A stretch of 64,000 nucleotides of DNA, from NCBI RefSeq assembly GCF_032062135.1, contig NC_092863.1, positions 19,302,303 through 19,366,302 of the forward strand. The letters are read 5' to 3'. Below, piece after piece: positions 11,982-23,575 of the stretch. This DNA is from Pyxicephalus adspersus. Lineage: Eukaryota > Chordata > Amphibia > Anura > Pyxicephalidae. How positions within the stretch are numbered: the first letter of the stretch is position 1; every line of letters begins with the position of its first letter. A program made the position numbers and the translations under genes. A model generated the notes under the pieces. The model ran no database searches. It was not told the DNA's origin and saw only the letters and a list, made by a program, of their open reading frames with translations.

Positions 11982-13667
11982 ATGCAGAAAGCATCCTACT
12001 ATGACAACCCCAGTCTGTTTGGAGGCTAGTCGTACCAGGGAGGACGTTTGGGTTATGAAGGGCCACAGCAGGCTTTTGCAGCTTCACCCCACATTGACAA
12101 TGACTATCAGAGATCTTCTTGCTCCCTGCAATCTTTGGGACACAATAGTCCACTGGCCAAACCGAAAAACCTAAATGGAAGCTGTATGCGTTCCAGCCTG
12201 ACTTCTGAACACCACCAGCCCTCCTCTCTGTCCCCCCAAGAGAACCTAACTGCTACCCCCAATAACAATAGCAGTGCCCAGTCTGGAGCCAGCAAGTCCT
12301 CTTCAGTGAAGACACATGCCACCTCCAGTCCTGCCAGCAAACAGATCTTCCCATGGATGAAAGAGTCCAGGCAAAACTCCAAGCAGAAATCCAGTCCCCC
12401 AGCCACAGGTACTGGACCCTTTATTCAATTATTGCTTTCTAGTATCAGTAACCCATTAGGTGCCTCACTAATGTAGCCCATGCATAAACATGTTCATTAT
12501 TAAATTATTAGATTGATTTCTATTCTGGTTAAGTGTATAGGTGCAGTAGACATCCAATCAGATGCTTGCTTTTTAAAGTTATATCAAGATCTTTGTTTTA
12601 GTAGATAATTAATGTAAGGACTCACTCTCCTTTCATATTCTATGTAGTCATCTGCTTTACAATACCTAGGGCTGTTTTTTTTTACTGTTTTTATATTAAT
12701 TTAATCATAGATGAAAGGTCATGAAGCAACTGTCTACATTGCTTGATCAAATCTCCATAAAGCAGGGCAGCTTTGGGGAGCAGAGCTCTTAATAAATGCC
12801 AGGCTTATGAAGTGCAGGCTAATGCAGGGAAGACCAGATATGGGTGAATGCTAAAAGAATTTATTATGAAATCATGCTTTCAATTTGTGAGTGCAGTAAT
12901 TATCTTTTATTTCATTTGAAGCTGCAGAGAGTTGCAGTGGTGACAGGAGCCCCCCGGGTTCTGCTGCCTCCAAGAGAGCTCGCACAGCCTACACCAGCGC
13001 TCAGCTTGTGGAACTGGAGAAAGAATTTCACTTTAATCGCTACCTGTGCAGACCAAGAAGGGTGGAAATGGCAAATCTGCTGAACCTAAGTGAGAGGCAG
13101 ATCAAGATTTGGTTTCAGAACCGTAGGATGAAATACAAGAAAGATCAAAAGGTAAAAGGGATGTCTTCATCTTCTGGAGGACCTTCACCAACCAGCACTC
13201 CACCCCTGAGCATGCAGTCTTCTGCAGGCTTCTTGGGATCCATGCATTCCATGACTGCCAATTATGACACCCCCTCACCACCTTCCTTTAATAACAAACC
13301 CCACCAAAATGCCTATTATCAGACCCCTGCAAAAGGTTGTCCTTCCCAGCAGAAGTATGGAAACACTGCTCCAGAATATGACCACCATGGTTTACAAGGG
13401 AATGGGAGTAGTTATGTTTCTCCTAATATGCAAGGGAGCCCAGTGTATGTTGGGGGGAACTATGTGGATTCAGTGCCAGCACAAGGCCCTTCTCTGTATG
13501 GTCTGAACCACCTTGCACACCAGGCCAACAATATGGACTACAGTGGAGCTCCACCCATGCCTACCAACCAGCATCATGCACCTTGTGACCCCCACCCCAC
13601 CTACACAGAGCTGTCTTCACATCATCAGGGAAGGATTCAAGAAGCCCCAAAATTGACCCATTTGTGA
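11982..13667 (+). CDS. hoxb3: hoxb3, homeobox transcription factor, two exons; in-frame TAG at codon 16
   Basis: Joined coding exons are 11982-12408 and 12922-13667 (phase 1 junction), giving 390 codons if the internal stop is ignored. The start [15 protein letters not shown] is the Hox3/HoxB3 N-terminus. The Pbx-binding hexapeptide IFPWM is at residues 122-126. The homeodomain is at about 159-218, with W48, Q50, N51 and R53 in [13 protein letters not shown]. The protein ends in the Hox3 signature [13 protein letters not shown] stretch after the homeodomain ([14 protein letters not shown]) and NLSERQ match HoxB3 better than HoxA3 or HoxD3. The family acts in the nucleus with PBX/MEIS partners in hindbrain (r5 and posterior) patterning. 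The oddity is codon 16, TAG at 12027-12029, where relatives have tyrosine; everything downstream is open. The next in-frame ATG is at 12186. It could be a sequencing error, a null allele or a reinitiated short form. Identity is very secure; integrity of the 5' end is not. Confidence 0.95.
12409..12921 (+). other. hoxb3 intron
   Basis: The intron lies between the hexapeptide exon and the homeobox exon, the standard Hox3 position. The donor reads CACAG|GTACTG and the acceptor TTTGAAG|CTGCAG; both leave phase 1, so the homeodomain frame is kept. A second AG six bases downstream (CTGCAG) would also keep frame and remove two residues. The part at about 12700-12840 is less AT-rich than the rest and might be a conserved intronic element, but no specific site was identified. 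Confidence 0.8.
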
Positions 13668-14960
13668 AGAGGAATTCTGCAATTAAACAGGAAAGAAATA
13701 TGTTGGCAGGGCACTGCCTCAGAACATATGAAGCATTTGTGTTGATGTCTTATTTTTTACTATTTCCTTTTTATTTGTTCTATTACAATCTGAAGGTATT
13801 ACAAGATTCTTGCTGCACTGTAATTTAAACTCATCTTATCAACACAAGTGCTTCTCAGGGTTGTATTTTGGTAAAAGTACCTGTTATTATCCTAAATGGT
13901 ATAATAAACTCATAAGATTGACGTTTATTACATCACCCTCCTAGTAGAAAAACCTTCCAGATGAAGAATAAGGGATTAGCCACTAGCAGGTTTTCTGTAG
14001 GATTTGTTATTTAATAAACTCCCCAGTCTTGTGGTCACATGCAAAATGTATGCACATAGTTGATCTCAACTGCTTTTGTTTAATTTGAATGTGATCTGTA
14101 CATTAAAAAAGCATATGAGAATTGTTACATTTCTGTGGTAGATGCCTAGGCATTAAGATTAAAAGAAAATGCTGACTGCATTTCTAGGTAATTGCCATTG
14201 ATGTCACTTCTCTGTGAAGGTTAGAAAAAAATATGAAAAAAAATAAAATAAATGACAGTATTTCTTGACCTCTGTTGGAGGCACCTGAGTAATTTTGCTC
14301 TTTGGTCTTAACATGAATACAGGGTATATAGTATAGGGTACACTATACTAGAAGATGTCTGCTCACCAATCTAAGCACAGTAAATTCTGATCAGTATTTG
14401 CTAAGCTACCTGTGTGGACATCTCGCTTGCACTTCGAGTTTACAAAGGGTGAGAGTAGCCTAGGGCCCAACTCACTCAAACCTGGAGCCTTCCAGGCTTG
14501 TGTGGTCATGTGTAGAGATTATTTATTAATGCTGCTTATGGAAGCCGGTTGAAACAATTATTTTTTCCCTTTTTTGTATTATTTATCCAGCATATTAACG
14601 TATTTATGATAATTAAGGAAATTGTACTTTTTTGGTATTTTCTTGTTCTAAAGTTTGTGTTTCCCTGTCATTGTAAAATAATGCCTATTTAATTCTAGTC
14701 TTTTAGGAATAAAAAAAAATGTTAGTTTGTTTTCTCGTACTAATGGATAATGTAACTAGTCTTACTGGAGGTTTGGGAAAACCCATTCAACAGTCATTGT
14801 CTAGCCATGAATAGGGAGGCTGCACAACACACTCTTGAGGTCTCTTTGTTTCTTGTAGCTCATTTTCCTTTTTTTAATATTTTTTTTTTAAGTTGTCTGT
14901 TGAAAAAAAAATCATGGAATAAACTTTGTGTTATAAAACATTCCTGTTGTATTATGGTAG
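13668..14960 (+). other. hoxb3: hoxb3 3' untranslated region, probable
   Basis: Sequence after the hoxb3 stop contains several AATAAA poly(A) signals: 13903-13908, 14013-14018, a cluster around 14240-14256, and 14918-14923. Which is used cannot be told. No other gene or clear transposon is visible here. Confidence 0.5.
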
Positions 14961-15460
14961 TTGTGGGGACAGAGTTGGATCACTCCTCACCAGGCAGCTT
15001 GCTTTATATTCTAGATATGTTTGTACTGAAGAATGTCAATATTTGCTCTTAATTATTAAGCTGCCTGTATGGAATCACTGCATGCTGGTCTGTTTGTTGT
15101 ATGAGAAGTGTACAAAGAACTTCAGAATCATGTCTACTGCTGGCTATGTATCTGAGTAAACCTTCTGATTGTTTAAATATTCCCCAGTAAAAGACAAACA
15201 CAAGGAAAGTGAAATGAGAGCAGATAGCTACAAATGTCACAGGGAAATAAACACTAAAGAGGCATGTAGAAGAAACTTGAAGTAATACCCTGTTTCAGCT
15301 TTAGTGGCCCCATTAGGATAAGCTGAAAAAAACTGTAAAAATGATAATAATAATTTTAATAATTTTAGGTGGAATAATAATAGTCACAAAATTGACCTAG
15401 ACACCTAGGTCTACTTACCTGTACTTGATCATTCTCATTTGCATTTTATTTTCACACAGT

Positions 15461-15462
<2 letters not shown>

Positions 15463-15553
<91 letters not shown>

Positions 15554-15556
15554 GAT

Positions 15557-15597
<41 letters not shown>

Positions 15598-15622
15598 AAT
15601 AAAAATATAAATATATATAAAA

Positions 15623-15662
<40 letters not shown>
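15463..15662. repeat. (TA)n with internal (CA)n microsatellite
   Basis: About 200 bases of TA dinucleotides are interrupted by a pure CA run at about 15556-15580. The repeat lies in the hoxb3-hoxb2 spacer. Open frames coding Tyr-Ile repeats here are artefacts of the dinucleotide. Confidence 0.97.
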
Positions 15663-15665
<3 letters not shown>

Positions 15666-16605
15666 AGCTCATGAGGGACAGGTTTAGATCTTTTTAATGT
15701 TGTTTTATTTGCACCATATATCTGCAAAATCAGATACGTTGAAACAGATGAATTAATAAATAAATTAACAGAGTTGCAAAAAATATATACAATTTCAGGG
15801 AGATACATATATGTATAAAATGAAAGGGCAATATAAAGAAAGAATGTGATGGTTACAAAGAATGTATGAGATGGGGGTTGACAAAGGGTTAAAGGGGAGG
15901 GTTTAAAGAAAACCCTTTCTTTTCATAAAATAACTGCGTTTAATGTACATAAATAATATACAGACGAGTATTTATATTATATAAAACGTTTAATTGGGAT
16001 TAATATAAAACATAGGATCAAAGCTCATTAATTTGAAATATGAACAAAATTTGGTGTTTGTCTACATGTAAAAAGATTTGTTTTGTACATTTTCTCCTAT
16101 ATTAGCCCATGCTTGCTTCAGAAGTCATTAAGTCTTTGTCATCTGCAATCCCCAAGCAGTACAGACACACACAAGGATCTGTACATTAAATTACATCTAT
16201 TTGCTCCTGGCTATGTTATAAAAGAACATGGGAATAAGCAGCAGTAGCACAGATACAAGCTGTGGCTATGAGGAGTGAGGTTACAATAGAAGAGGCGCCA
16301 TCTTTTTCTGCTCTGAAAATGGCGAATTATGGGGAAATCCAGGCACAGATCAGCTTTGTATTCACAAATCTGTAATCTATACGAATTCCTAATTCCTGAT
16401 TTACCTTTATAAAAGAAATCTATAAAGCATAAAATGATCTGCATTAGGACACAATAACAAAGCTTCAGCATAAGAAAAAAAATCTTTAATTTAATTAACT
16501 TTAATTTAATATTTTTAGATCTCAATAGACCTGAAAATAATTGTCATTAAAAATAAGAATTCTTATCCTACTTATATAGCTTATAATAAAGAATTAATAG
16601 AAAGA
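15663..16605. other. hoxb3-hoxb2 spacer, no gene
   Basis: AT-rich noncoding sequence. No transposon ends, open frame with recognisable protein, or RNA gene is visible. Confidence 0.6.
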
Positions 16606-16741
16606 GAGACTGATTTACTGAAAGGGTTAACATATTGACACAATAAATTATATTCTCTTTTATTACCCATCTATGTGCAGATGAAATTACAGGATTGGAG
16701 CGAATATTCACACAATGTATTGTCTTCAGTAAATCAGTCTC
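16606..16741. mobile_element. 136-bp MITE-like element with perfect 17-bp terminal inverted repeats
   Basis: GAGACTGATTTACTGAA (16606-16622) is mirrored exactly at 16725-16741. The interior is AT-rich and holds GAATATTCACACAAT, which is partly shared with 20935-21085. It belongs to a family with GATTTACTNAA-type ends that is found several times in this window. No coding capacity. No clear target duplication was found. Confidence 0.7.
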
Positions 16742-16929
16742 ATTGTATATACATAAATACATCTTCCTAAGTATATATTAAAAGCATTTTTTATGATCGT
16801 GTGACTACAATTTAAATGAAATGTTCCTGCTTCTATTAACCCTTCAATAACCGGAGAACATTCAGACACATACATACCTAAAGAAATACAAATATGCATA
16901 CATCAAATTATAAAGAATGACTTCTCCTT

Positions 16930-17560
16930 TCATTGTTGTCTATGGTGACAGGCTACACAGTGCAATTAACCCTTCACATCCCTCCTTCCATATATCATTT
17001 CTTACCTCGAAATTTAAGTAACACCAAATGGAATAAACAAGCTTGGAGCCTACCCCACCCCCCAAAAAATCCATGGGTTCTGTAGCTGAAGAAATCCATG
17101 AGGCCTGCCTCCAAGCTTTACATTTTCTATATTTTGATCTCAAGGAAAGAAATTAGAAATATTGTTTTCATTACCAAAAAAGAATTAGTGCAAATAAATA
17201 ATGATCTCTTGGTATCATTTGAAAGTCTTCAGGTCCCAGAAAATCTTCTTCTTATTGTCCCCACTTGATCCTTACTGAGCTTTGCTGGGACTGAGCTTGC
17301 TTTCCACCCACCACCCACACAGATTTTTTATGAAACAAAAGTTTCCACGACCAGCCCAGCAGTGAGCTGATCACAACCCCCAGACTCTTGGAAGGATTCA
17401 GCATTTTGTCTTTGGCTGCTGCAAACATTTTCCATCCTGGATTCCCCATGTCCATAGCAATAAAAGGAGGAATTCTTAGCTGACATTGCCCCTCCACCCC
17501 AGAGATTGATCAGCCTCTCCATTAGGATTTATTCTGAAGTGCTGCAAAGTAAAAGATGAC
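16930..17560. promoter_or_regulatory. candidate hoxb2 rhombomere enhancer (r3/r5 and r4 motifs)
   Basis: The block sits 0.4-1 kb upstream of hoxb2, where mouse Hoxb2 has its r3/r5 Krox20 and r4 Hoxb1/Pbx enhancers. Seen here are a Pbx/Hox-type site AGATTGATCA (17503-17512), a Meis/Prep core CTGACA (17480-17485) 17 bases before it, and a CCACCCACCACCCACAC run (17304-17320) that could bind Krox20. The motif match and position are observed; function is inferred from the mouse gene. Confidence 0.5.
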
Positions 17561-17689
17561 CCCAAATGTTTGGATTACATTATCATTTTCTATTTTTTTT
17601 TTCTAATATTCCTCAGCTCTGCTCATCTTGATATATACATGATGCACTCACACAAACCCCCCTATACATTTCTAGGAATTAATTCCCAC

Positions 17690-17898
17690 TGATAATGTTC
17701 TCTTTTTCAGCAGGCCTGCCCTTCTATTGGTCAGCGGCTGTCACGTGCCCAGGAATTGGCTGCAAGTCTCCCAGTCTCCAGTTTAATACATCAGGGTCCC
17801 CATACGCCTGATTTATCAGCAATATACAATAATAGGGCCCCGGGATTATTGGGATCCTAAGATTTCCTTGCCCACCCCTAGGCTGGCCCAGGGAAGCC
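17690..17898 (+). promoter_or_regulatory. hoxb2: hoxb2 proximal promoter and 5' UTR
   Basis: The 200 bases before the hoxb2 ATG hold two CCAAT-type boxes in reverse (CTATTGGTCAG near 17724 and AATTGGCTG near 17754) around an E-box CACGTG (about 17742). TTTAATACAT at about 17781-17790 could serve as a weak TATA-like element. G+C is higher than in the surroundings. The ATG context is GAAGCCATGA, a good Kozak match. The transcription start is not determined. Confidence 0.55.
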
Positions 17899-19049
17899 AT
17901 GAATTTTGAATTTGAGAGGGAGATCGGGTTCATAAACAGCCAGCCATCGCTAGCAGAGTGCCTGACGTCCTTCCCTGCTGTCCTGGAGACATTTCAAACT
18001 TCATCAATCAAGGACTCGACATTAATTCCTCCTCCTTCTATACAAACCATCCCTAGCTTCCATCCGGGCCAGCCGAAACCCAGCAGCCAAAAACGGACAG
18101 ATAATGGCCTGCCTATCCATCAGCCTGCTGAATTCCCCTGGATGAAGGAAAAAAAATCAGGAAAGAAGAGCAACCAAGGATCCCCAGCAGCCCCCCTATC
18201 TACCCCAGAATCTGCAGGGGGGTCTCCAGCAGGTCTGTCTGGGGGGATCATTTTCACATAATGCATGGGGTGTTTATTCTTAGTTTTTATTCTAGCTATG
18301 TAGGATTATTGATGGTGTCACAATGCAATTTGTATTATAGTTAACCCTCTTGCTGCCATAATCATGCTTGGCTATCCTCCAATTGGTTAGCTAGAAATAG
18401 CTGTGTGATTAGATTTATTACTTTTCCAGAACCGACAGGAATCCAAGACAGCAGTTCTAGGAGGCTGAGGACAGCTTATACAAACACCCAGCTGCTGGAG
18501 CTGGAGAAGGAATTTCATTTCAATAAGTACCTATGCAGACCCAGGCGGGTGGAGATAGCTGCTCTGCTAGATCTTACAGAAAGACAGGTTAAAGTTTGGT
18601 TCCAGAACCGCAGAATGAAGCATAAGAGGCAAACCCAACAAAAAGACCAACAGGATGGGGACTTGAGTTTCTCCAACTTGGAAGACTGTGAGCCCATAGA
18701 TGATGGGGATGAGAGCCCAACTTACCACCAAGGAGTAGACACCAATGACTCTTTAAGGGAGTCAGATCCCTACAAGCCTGATCCTCCCAAGCTGAACAAG
18801 GAATCCAGAAGCCCCCTCTACCCCACACCCACCAGTGAGACTGAACCCAGTGCAGAGGTGGGTAGCATGGACAATGTCCTCTCAGAAAGCCAGGAGAATT
18901 TATTGTCAGAGCTGACTTTATTCTCAGCAGATTCCTGCCTACACATTTCAGATGCTTCCCTCAATAGTCCTGTCCACTTCTCACAAGAAGATATCGACTT
19001 TCTCACTAGCACACTTTGCAGCAAGGATCTCCACAATCTAGATTTTTAA
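17899..19049 (+). CDS. hoxb2: hoxb2, homeobox transcription factor, two exons
   Basis: Joined exons 17899-18232 and 18430-19049 give 317 residues, somewhat shorter than the human protein (about 356). The N-terminus [20 protein letters not shown] is the Hox2 signature. The hexapeptide FPWM is at residues 79-82, followed by KEKKSGKK. The homeodomain is at about 121-180 ([20 protein letters not shown], then [16 protein letters not shown]). The C-terminus keeps the acidic HoxB2 tail ending [16 protein letters not shown]. The donor CAG|GTCTGT is a weak consensus but is the only one giving phase 1 to match TTTTCCAG|AACCG. The protein is a nuclear regulator of hindbrain r3-r5 identity and is a direct target of Hoxb1 and Krox20 in mouse. 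Nothing in the reading frame looks damaged. Shorter Pro/Gly-rich linkers than in mammals explain the length. Confidence 0.97.
18233..18429 (+). other. hoxb2 intron (197 bp)
   Basis: Very short intron between hexapeptide and homeobox exons. Donor GTCTGT is atypical at +3 to +5; the acceptor tract ACTTTTCCAG is normal. Phase 1, as in the other two genes of the window. Confidence 0.85.
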
Positions 19050-19255
19050 TATCAGTATTGCTCAATTTTTTTTTTTTTTTTTTTGCAGAGTATTCACCTC
19101 CAGCGTGTGAGGGTATTATTTATACTATTTATTATATTTATTGATCCACCGCCAGCTATTAAAATCAAATCTTTGTGTTTCCTTCATGTTTTTGTATTTT
19201 GATTACAGGGGGAGAAACTCAGTTCATTTAAACATTATTTTAGCGATGTCTCAGG

Positions 19256-19787
19256 AATGTTCGTTTAGGTAGATCTTATTTTATTTATTTTTGTTTTAAA
19301 AATATTAAGTATTTGATTTTAATTTAATGATCCTTATTTTCACAAAGTTGTCTTTATAATATCTTGTCTGCGAAGTTTTACCATGTTAAGAAAAAGTACA
19401 ATCTGGTAACAGGGATCCAAAATGTTCGTTTAGATTTACTAGGCAGATCTTATTTTATATAATTTGTATTTATCGGTTGCTTTTAAAAATATTAAGTATT
19501 TGATTTTAATTTAATGATACTTATTTTCACGAAGTTGTTTTTATAATATCTTGTGTGCAAAGTTTTACCAAGTTAGGAAAATGTACAATCTGGTAACAGG
19601 GATCCAAAAATGTTCGTTTAGATTTACTAGACAGATCTTATTTTATTTATTTTTGTTTGTCGGTTATGTTGCTTTTAAAAAATATTAGTAATTTGATTTA
19701 ATTTAATGATCTTAATTTTCACAAAGTTGTCTTTATAATATCTTGTGTGCAAAGTTTTACCATGTTAATAAAATGTAAATCTGGTCG
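19256..19787 (+). repeat. threefold tandem repeat (about 165-189 bp units) in the hoxb2 3' region
   Basis: Copies begin at 19256, 19421 and 19609, each opening with AATGTTCGTTTAG. Each continues through GCAGATCTTATTTTAT-like, TTTGATTTTAATTTAATGAT and TCTTTATAATATCTTG segments to a GTTTTACCA segment near the end. The last unit carries an AATAAA signal at 19767-19772. It lies directly after the hoxb2 stop, so it is probably in the 3' UTR. Copies 1 and 2 end alike (ATCTGGTAACAGGGATCC), suggesting recent duplication. Confidence 0.85.
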
Positions 19788-22480
19788 AGTTTTTCATTCA
19801 TGTTTCATGAAATCTTTTTTTGGTTTTGGTTGCTTTTTAAGACTTCGATCTAAATATAAAATAATATATGTAACTACATTTTGATGTGATAATGTGCGAA
19901 AAAACAAAAGTAAATAGATTTGTTTTATTTTTATCCATTTGACGCCTGTAGGGAAATCATTTATTTTATGCTTTCACTGTCGGGTTTGTTTTATTTGCTT
20001 CTAGGTGCTAGCAGAATAGTAGAAAATATTTTCTTTTACAACAAAACATTGTAACACTAATTGCTACAAAAAGAAAAAAATTCTAATTTAGATGAAACAT
20101 TGTAACAAATAACAGATACAATACATGTAAATGTACATAACCATTAGACAGAATTCGAATCCTTGATATTGGACTTAAATTTTGAACATATAAATAATAT
20201 TAAACACTCACAATGTTTTTAGATACAAGGCATTTCATGAGAGTCCTCAAAATGGCGCTGCTAGAGAAGGAGAGACAATGAGATCTGCCATGCACACACC
20301 CACACACAACCCCAGCACAAATCTACTAAGAAACCAGAAAACATGGCTTTTTATTCGAAAAGTCAAAGCTAGCCAAATAGAAGAGCACAGGATTGGAAGT
20401 TTGTCTTATTGGGGATGTTTATCAGCCAAGGGGGTAATTCTCTTTTCTTTAGAGGGTCCAGTTTAGTGAGTCTGGGATGTATTGTAAACCAGAATCTACA
20501 CAACATCTGTGCATCAAATATTAATAGCCTGCAAATTCACCCCCAGAGACACATTTTATTGTAGGGATATACACAAGTCTCATGTAAAATGTTTATATTA
20601 CAGAGGAATTGGGGCATGTGTATCTATTCAGATCTCACATAAATTATATTGATGTATTTAACTCCATAGTATATATATCACAGTGCTCAGCTGGTTATAT
20701 TACCAGACCTGAATTGTAAAACTAGGGCTTTGTTAAGTTCTGTTTATCCTTCAATGTGTGCATTTAAATAGAACATTTAAATAGAAAAGCATATTTTGCA
20801 TGATATACCATAGTTGTATCCAACCAAGGAAATATGTTATAGAGATGATTCATTGTGTATGTGGGGGAGGGGGTAAGTAAGAAGAATATATAAAGGATTA
20901 TTTATTTAATTATTTAAAAAAAAGTTATGAATCTTCACTAAAAAGTGTGTGAATATTTGTAATTACCCAGTCATTAGTCCAGTCTAAATGTGCATTACTT
21001 TCACATAAATTAAAGTGAAGCTAAATATTCACACAATATTTAAACTAAATAATAAAGCTTTACTGACATAGTAAATTCAGTTTTTTTCAGAACTAAATTA
21101 CAAGAAGATAAGACATTATTAAATTGGATGGAATACATAGGTCCAGGATTTATTTCCCAGGGTTTGAGATGTTGCACAGGCTCTGGGTTTTATGAAGATT
21201 TTAACTTTATTTGTGTGGATAAAAGTTTTTTTTTTAATTAAGATGAGATATGTGAATGTAGGATTGAAAGGCTGATGAAACAGATTCAACCTGGTGCTGC
21301 TGGATTTATTTCATGACTGTTATACAGATGATAGTGAAATTTGGGTCAGACAAGTTTTCTATAGAAGGTGGGACTGTAGATTTACATTAACCCATACTGG
21401 GTTGTAATGAACACAGATCTAATTCCCAAAGCTACCAAATCAGGATACTTATAAAATGTGATCAATGATATAAAAAATAGTTTGTGAACTGATCCTAGGA
21501 AATTATAGAGGATGGTCCTGAAAACTCTTGATGATTCTGTACTGGTCTTTACATATGAAATGTGTTGCTTGCTGTGTGAATGTAACTAGCTCTGGCTGGA
21601 GGCGACATTGCCCTGTCCTGATGATGAATCTGTCCTCCTGGATTTGCACAAGTCAAAGAGAAGATACTTCAACTGTTGGGGCATAGGTTGTTACAGAAGG
21701 GAGGCACCCTGTGCTAAACTTGTATATTTCAGGCAAGAGCAATGACATTTTGTCAATACAAACCTTTAACAAGGACCCGCTTGAGCTATAATGACTTTTA
21801 AAGTTAGTGGCAGTTGACATGGTACACAGCGATCAATCCCCATCTAACTCATTGGGTTGAATGAGCGACCTCCTATTGACTCAGGTGTGCAGAGACTGAC
21901 CAGTCCCAGGTGTACCCTATGTGGGCAGGTGAAGTGTGCTGGGCACATACTGATTGCTAAAAACCTTCTGTATCAGTAAAAGTGGCAATCCATTCTCTGT
22001 CCATCTTACTTAGAGAGGGGACCCCCTTTCCTCCACATAATAACGGCCTAGGAAGCAAAGTTTGGTCTGGACAGAATAATGGAAATTAACTTGCTATTGG
22101 TTGCATTAAGTTGCTACTTAAACAGTTCTCAGGGTGGCGTATTGACTTCAGTTTTAACAATTCTATTTATGTAAAGCGATTAACATTTCCACAGCAGTGC
22201 TCTTACTAGAAAGACAAGGCAGAAAGTAAATAGATGGAAATAGCTCTTAATAACAATATGTCAAGAATCAGACCACAAAGCAATAAACAACAGAATTTGG
22301 TTTATACTTTCAGTTGCACACAGTTAAAAGAAAAGCACAGCATTTAGTTTTTTTCTGATTTTATGTGGAGGCAACTTGGACTGTAAGCTACGAAGGGACA
22401 TCAATAAAAAAAATTAGCAAAAATTAGGTCCACCTACTGACTGGAACAATAATTAGAAATAGTCAAATACAGAAATAGCC
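19788..22480. other. hoxb2-hoxb1 spacer, proximal part, no gene
   Basis: AT-rich noncoding DNA. 20935-21085 shows inverted TGTGTGAATATTT / AAATATTCACACA halves typical of the local MITE family. No protein-coding potential is recognisable. Confidence 0.55.
20935..21085. mobile_element. MITE-like fragment with GAATATT/AATATTC inverted halves
   Basis: ACTAAAAAGTGTGTGAATAT on the left is mirrored by TAAATATTCACACAATATTT on the right. The sequence resembles the interior of the 16606-16741 element. Ends are degraded. Confidence 0.45.
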
Positions 22481-22491
22481 ACACTGGGTAA

Positions 22492-23460
22492 CTAACTAGA
22501 TTTGTGATACATATATAATGTCCTCAAAAGTTGCCCCTTCAGGTGTTTCTTCAAATTCGGTAACAGATAATAGTCTAAAGGGGTCAGGTCAGGTGAGCAG
22601 GGGGGATGGTGGACCATTTGGAAACCCAGGGTGTTCAATTTGACAGCCAGAACATTGGACGTGTACGCAGGTGCATTGTCCTGCAAATAAAGGATCCCTT
22701 TGGTCACCTTTCCACGGCTCTTCGTCTTAATTGCCTCCTTCAGCTGGTCGAGGAGGTTAGCATAATACTGTCCGGTGATACTACAGCCTTGAGGTAGATA
22801 GTCCACCAAGAGAATACCGTCTTTGTCCCAGAAAACAGACGCCATGACTTTTTTGGCTGATTTCTGGGTTCGGAACTTCTTCGGCCACAGGGACCTGCTG
22901 TGGCGCCATTTCTTTTGACTGTTCCTTGGTTTCAGGATCATGGATGTGGAGCCAGGTTTCATCCTCAGTCACCAACCTAGCCAAAAAGTCCCATGCAGCT
23001 TCAAAATGGGCCAAAATGGCTTTCGATGCTTCAACTTGTTCCTTCTTCTGATCACTGTTCAAACATTTCGGCACCCACTTGGCTGAAAGCTTGCGCATGT
23101 CTAGAATAGTGGTGATAACAAACCCAACACGCTCCGGTGAGATGTCAAGTATCTGGGCTATATTTTTTTGCGGATATTTGCCGGTCTTCAATAATCAGCT
23201 CATGGACAGCATCGCAGGTTGCCGGGTCAATTGAGGTTGGGGGTGCCCACTGCGGGGCTCATCTTCAACGGTGAAATGCCCAGTCTTGAAACGAGATATC
23301 CGGGTTTTGATAGTGCTGTAGGAAGGACACTTCTTCCCCAGTGTTTGTGACATCTCAGTGTGAATGTCCTTTGCTGAGTTTCCCTGGAGAAACAATAAAT
23401 TCATGACGGCCCGTAACTCCAACGACGTGAAATAAAACATAACCATATGGTTAAAAGCTA
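22492..23460 (-). pseudogene. decayed mariner transposase
   Basis: Read on the minus strand, three overlapping or abutting frames form one mariner transposase. The N-terminal DNA-binding part (LRAVMNLLFLQGNSAKDIHT, then KTRISRFKTGHFTVEDEPRSG) lies at about 23250-23430. The helix-turn-helix/linker region with KWVPKCLN is at about 23040-23190. The DDE domain follows: TEDETWLHIHDPETK (first D), LYLQDNAPAY (second D) and PCSPDLTPLDYYLLPNLKKH (last D position in mariner D34D). Frame breaks fall near 23192 and near 22900, where similarity passes between frames. It cannot be active as it stands. Terminal inverted repeats were not identified with confidence. It sits in the expanded hoxb2-hoxb1 spacer. 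Confidence 0.9.
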
Positions 23461-23465
23461 GATCA

Positions 23466-23575
23466 ATTATTCTCAACCAGGGTATCACCAGGTACCAGGT
23501 TGCTAGGGTTCCCACGGGGCAGCAATGTAAGAGGCATTCTTACCACTGACCACCATACTAATGTAATACCCTGTT
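23466..23575. mobile_element. hAT-like repeat fragment (TTCTCAACCAGGG family)
   Basis: TATTCTCAACCAGGGTATCA, GGTTGCTAGGGTTCC and CTGACCACCATACTAATGTA match the order of motifs in two other copies in this window (46868-47105 and 62912-63425). It abuts the mariner remnant. The TTTCTCAACC end resembles hAT termini; classification is inference. Confidence 0.5.

Noticed and set aside
12844..13083. Frame overlapping the hoxb3 exon 2 start
   Set aside because: Out of frame with the homeodomain; a shadow of hoxb3.
15415..15808. Tyr-Ile-rich frames at the TA/CA microsatellite
   Set aside because: Pure dinucleotide translation.
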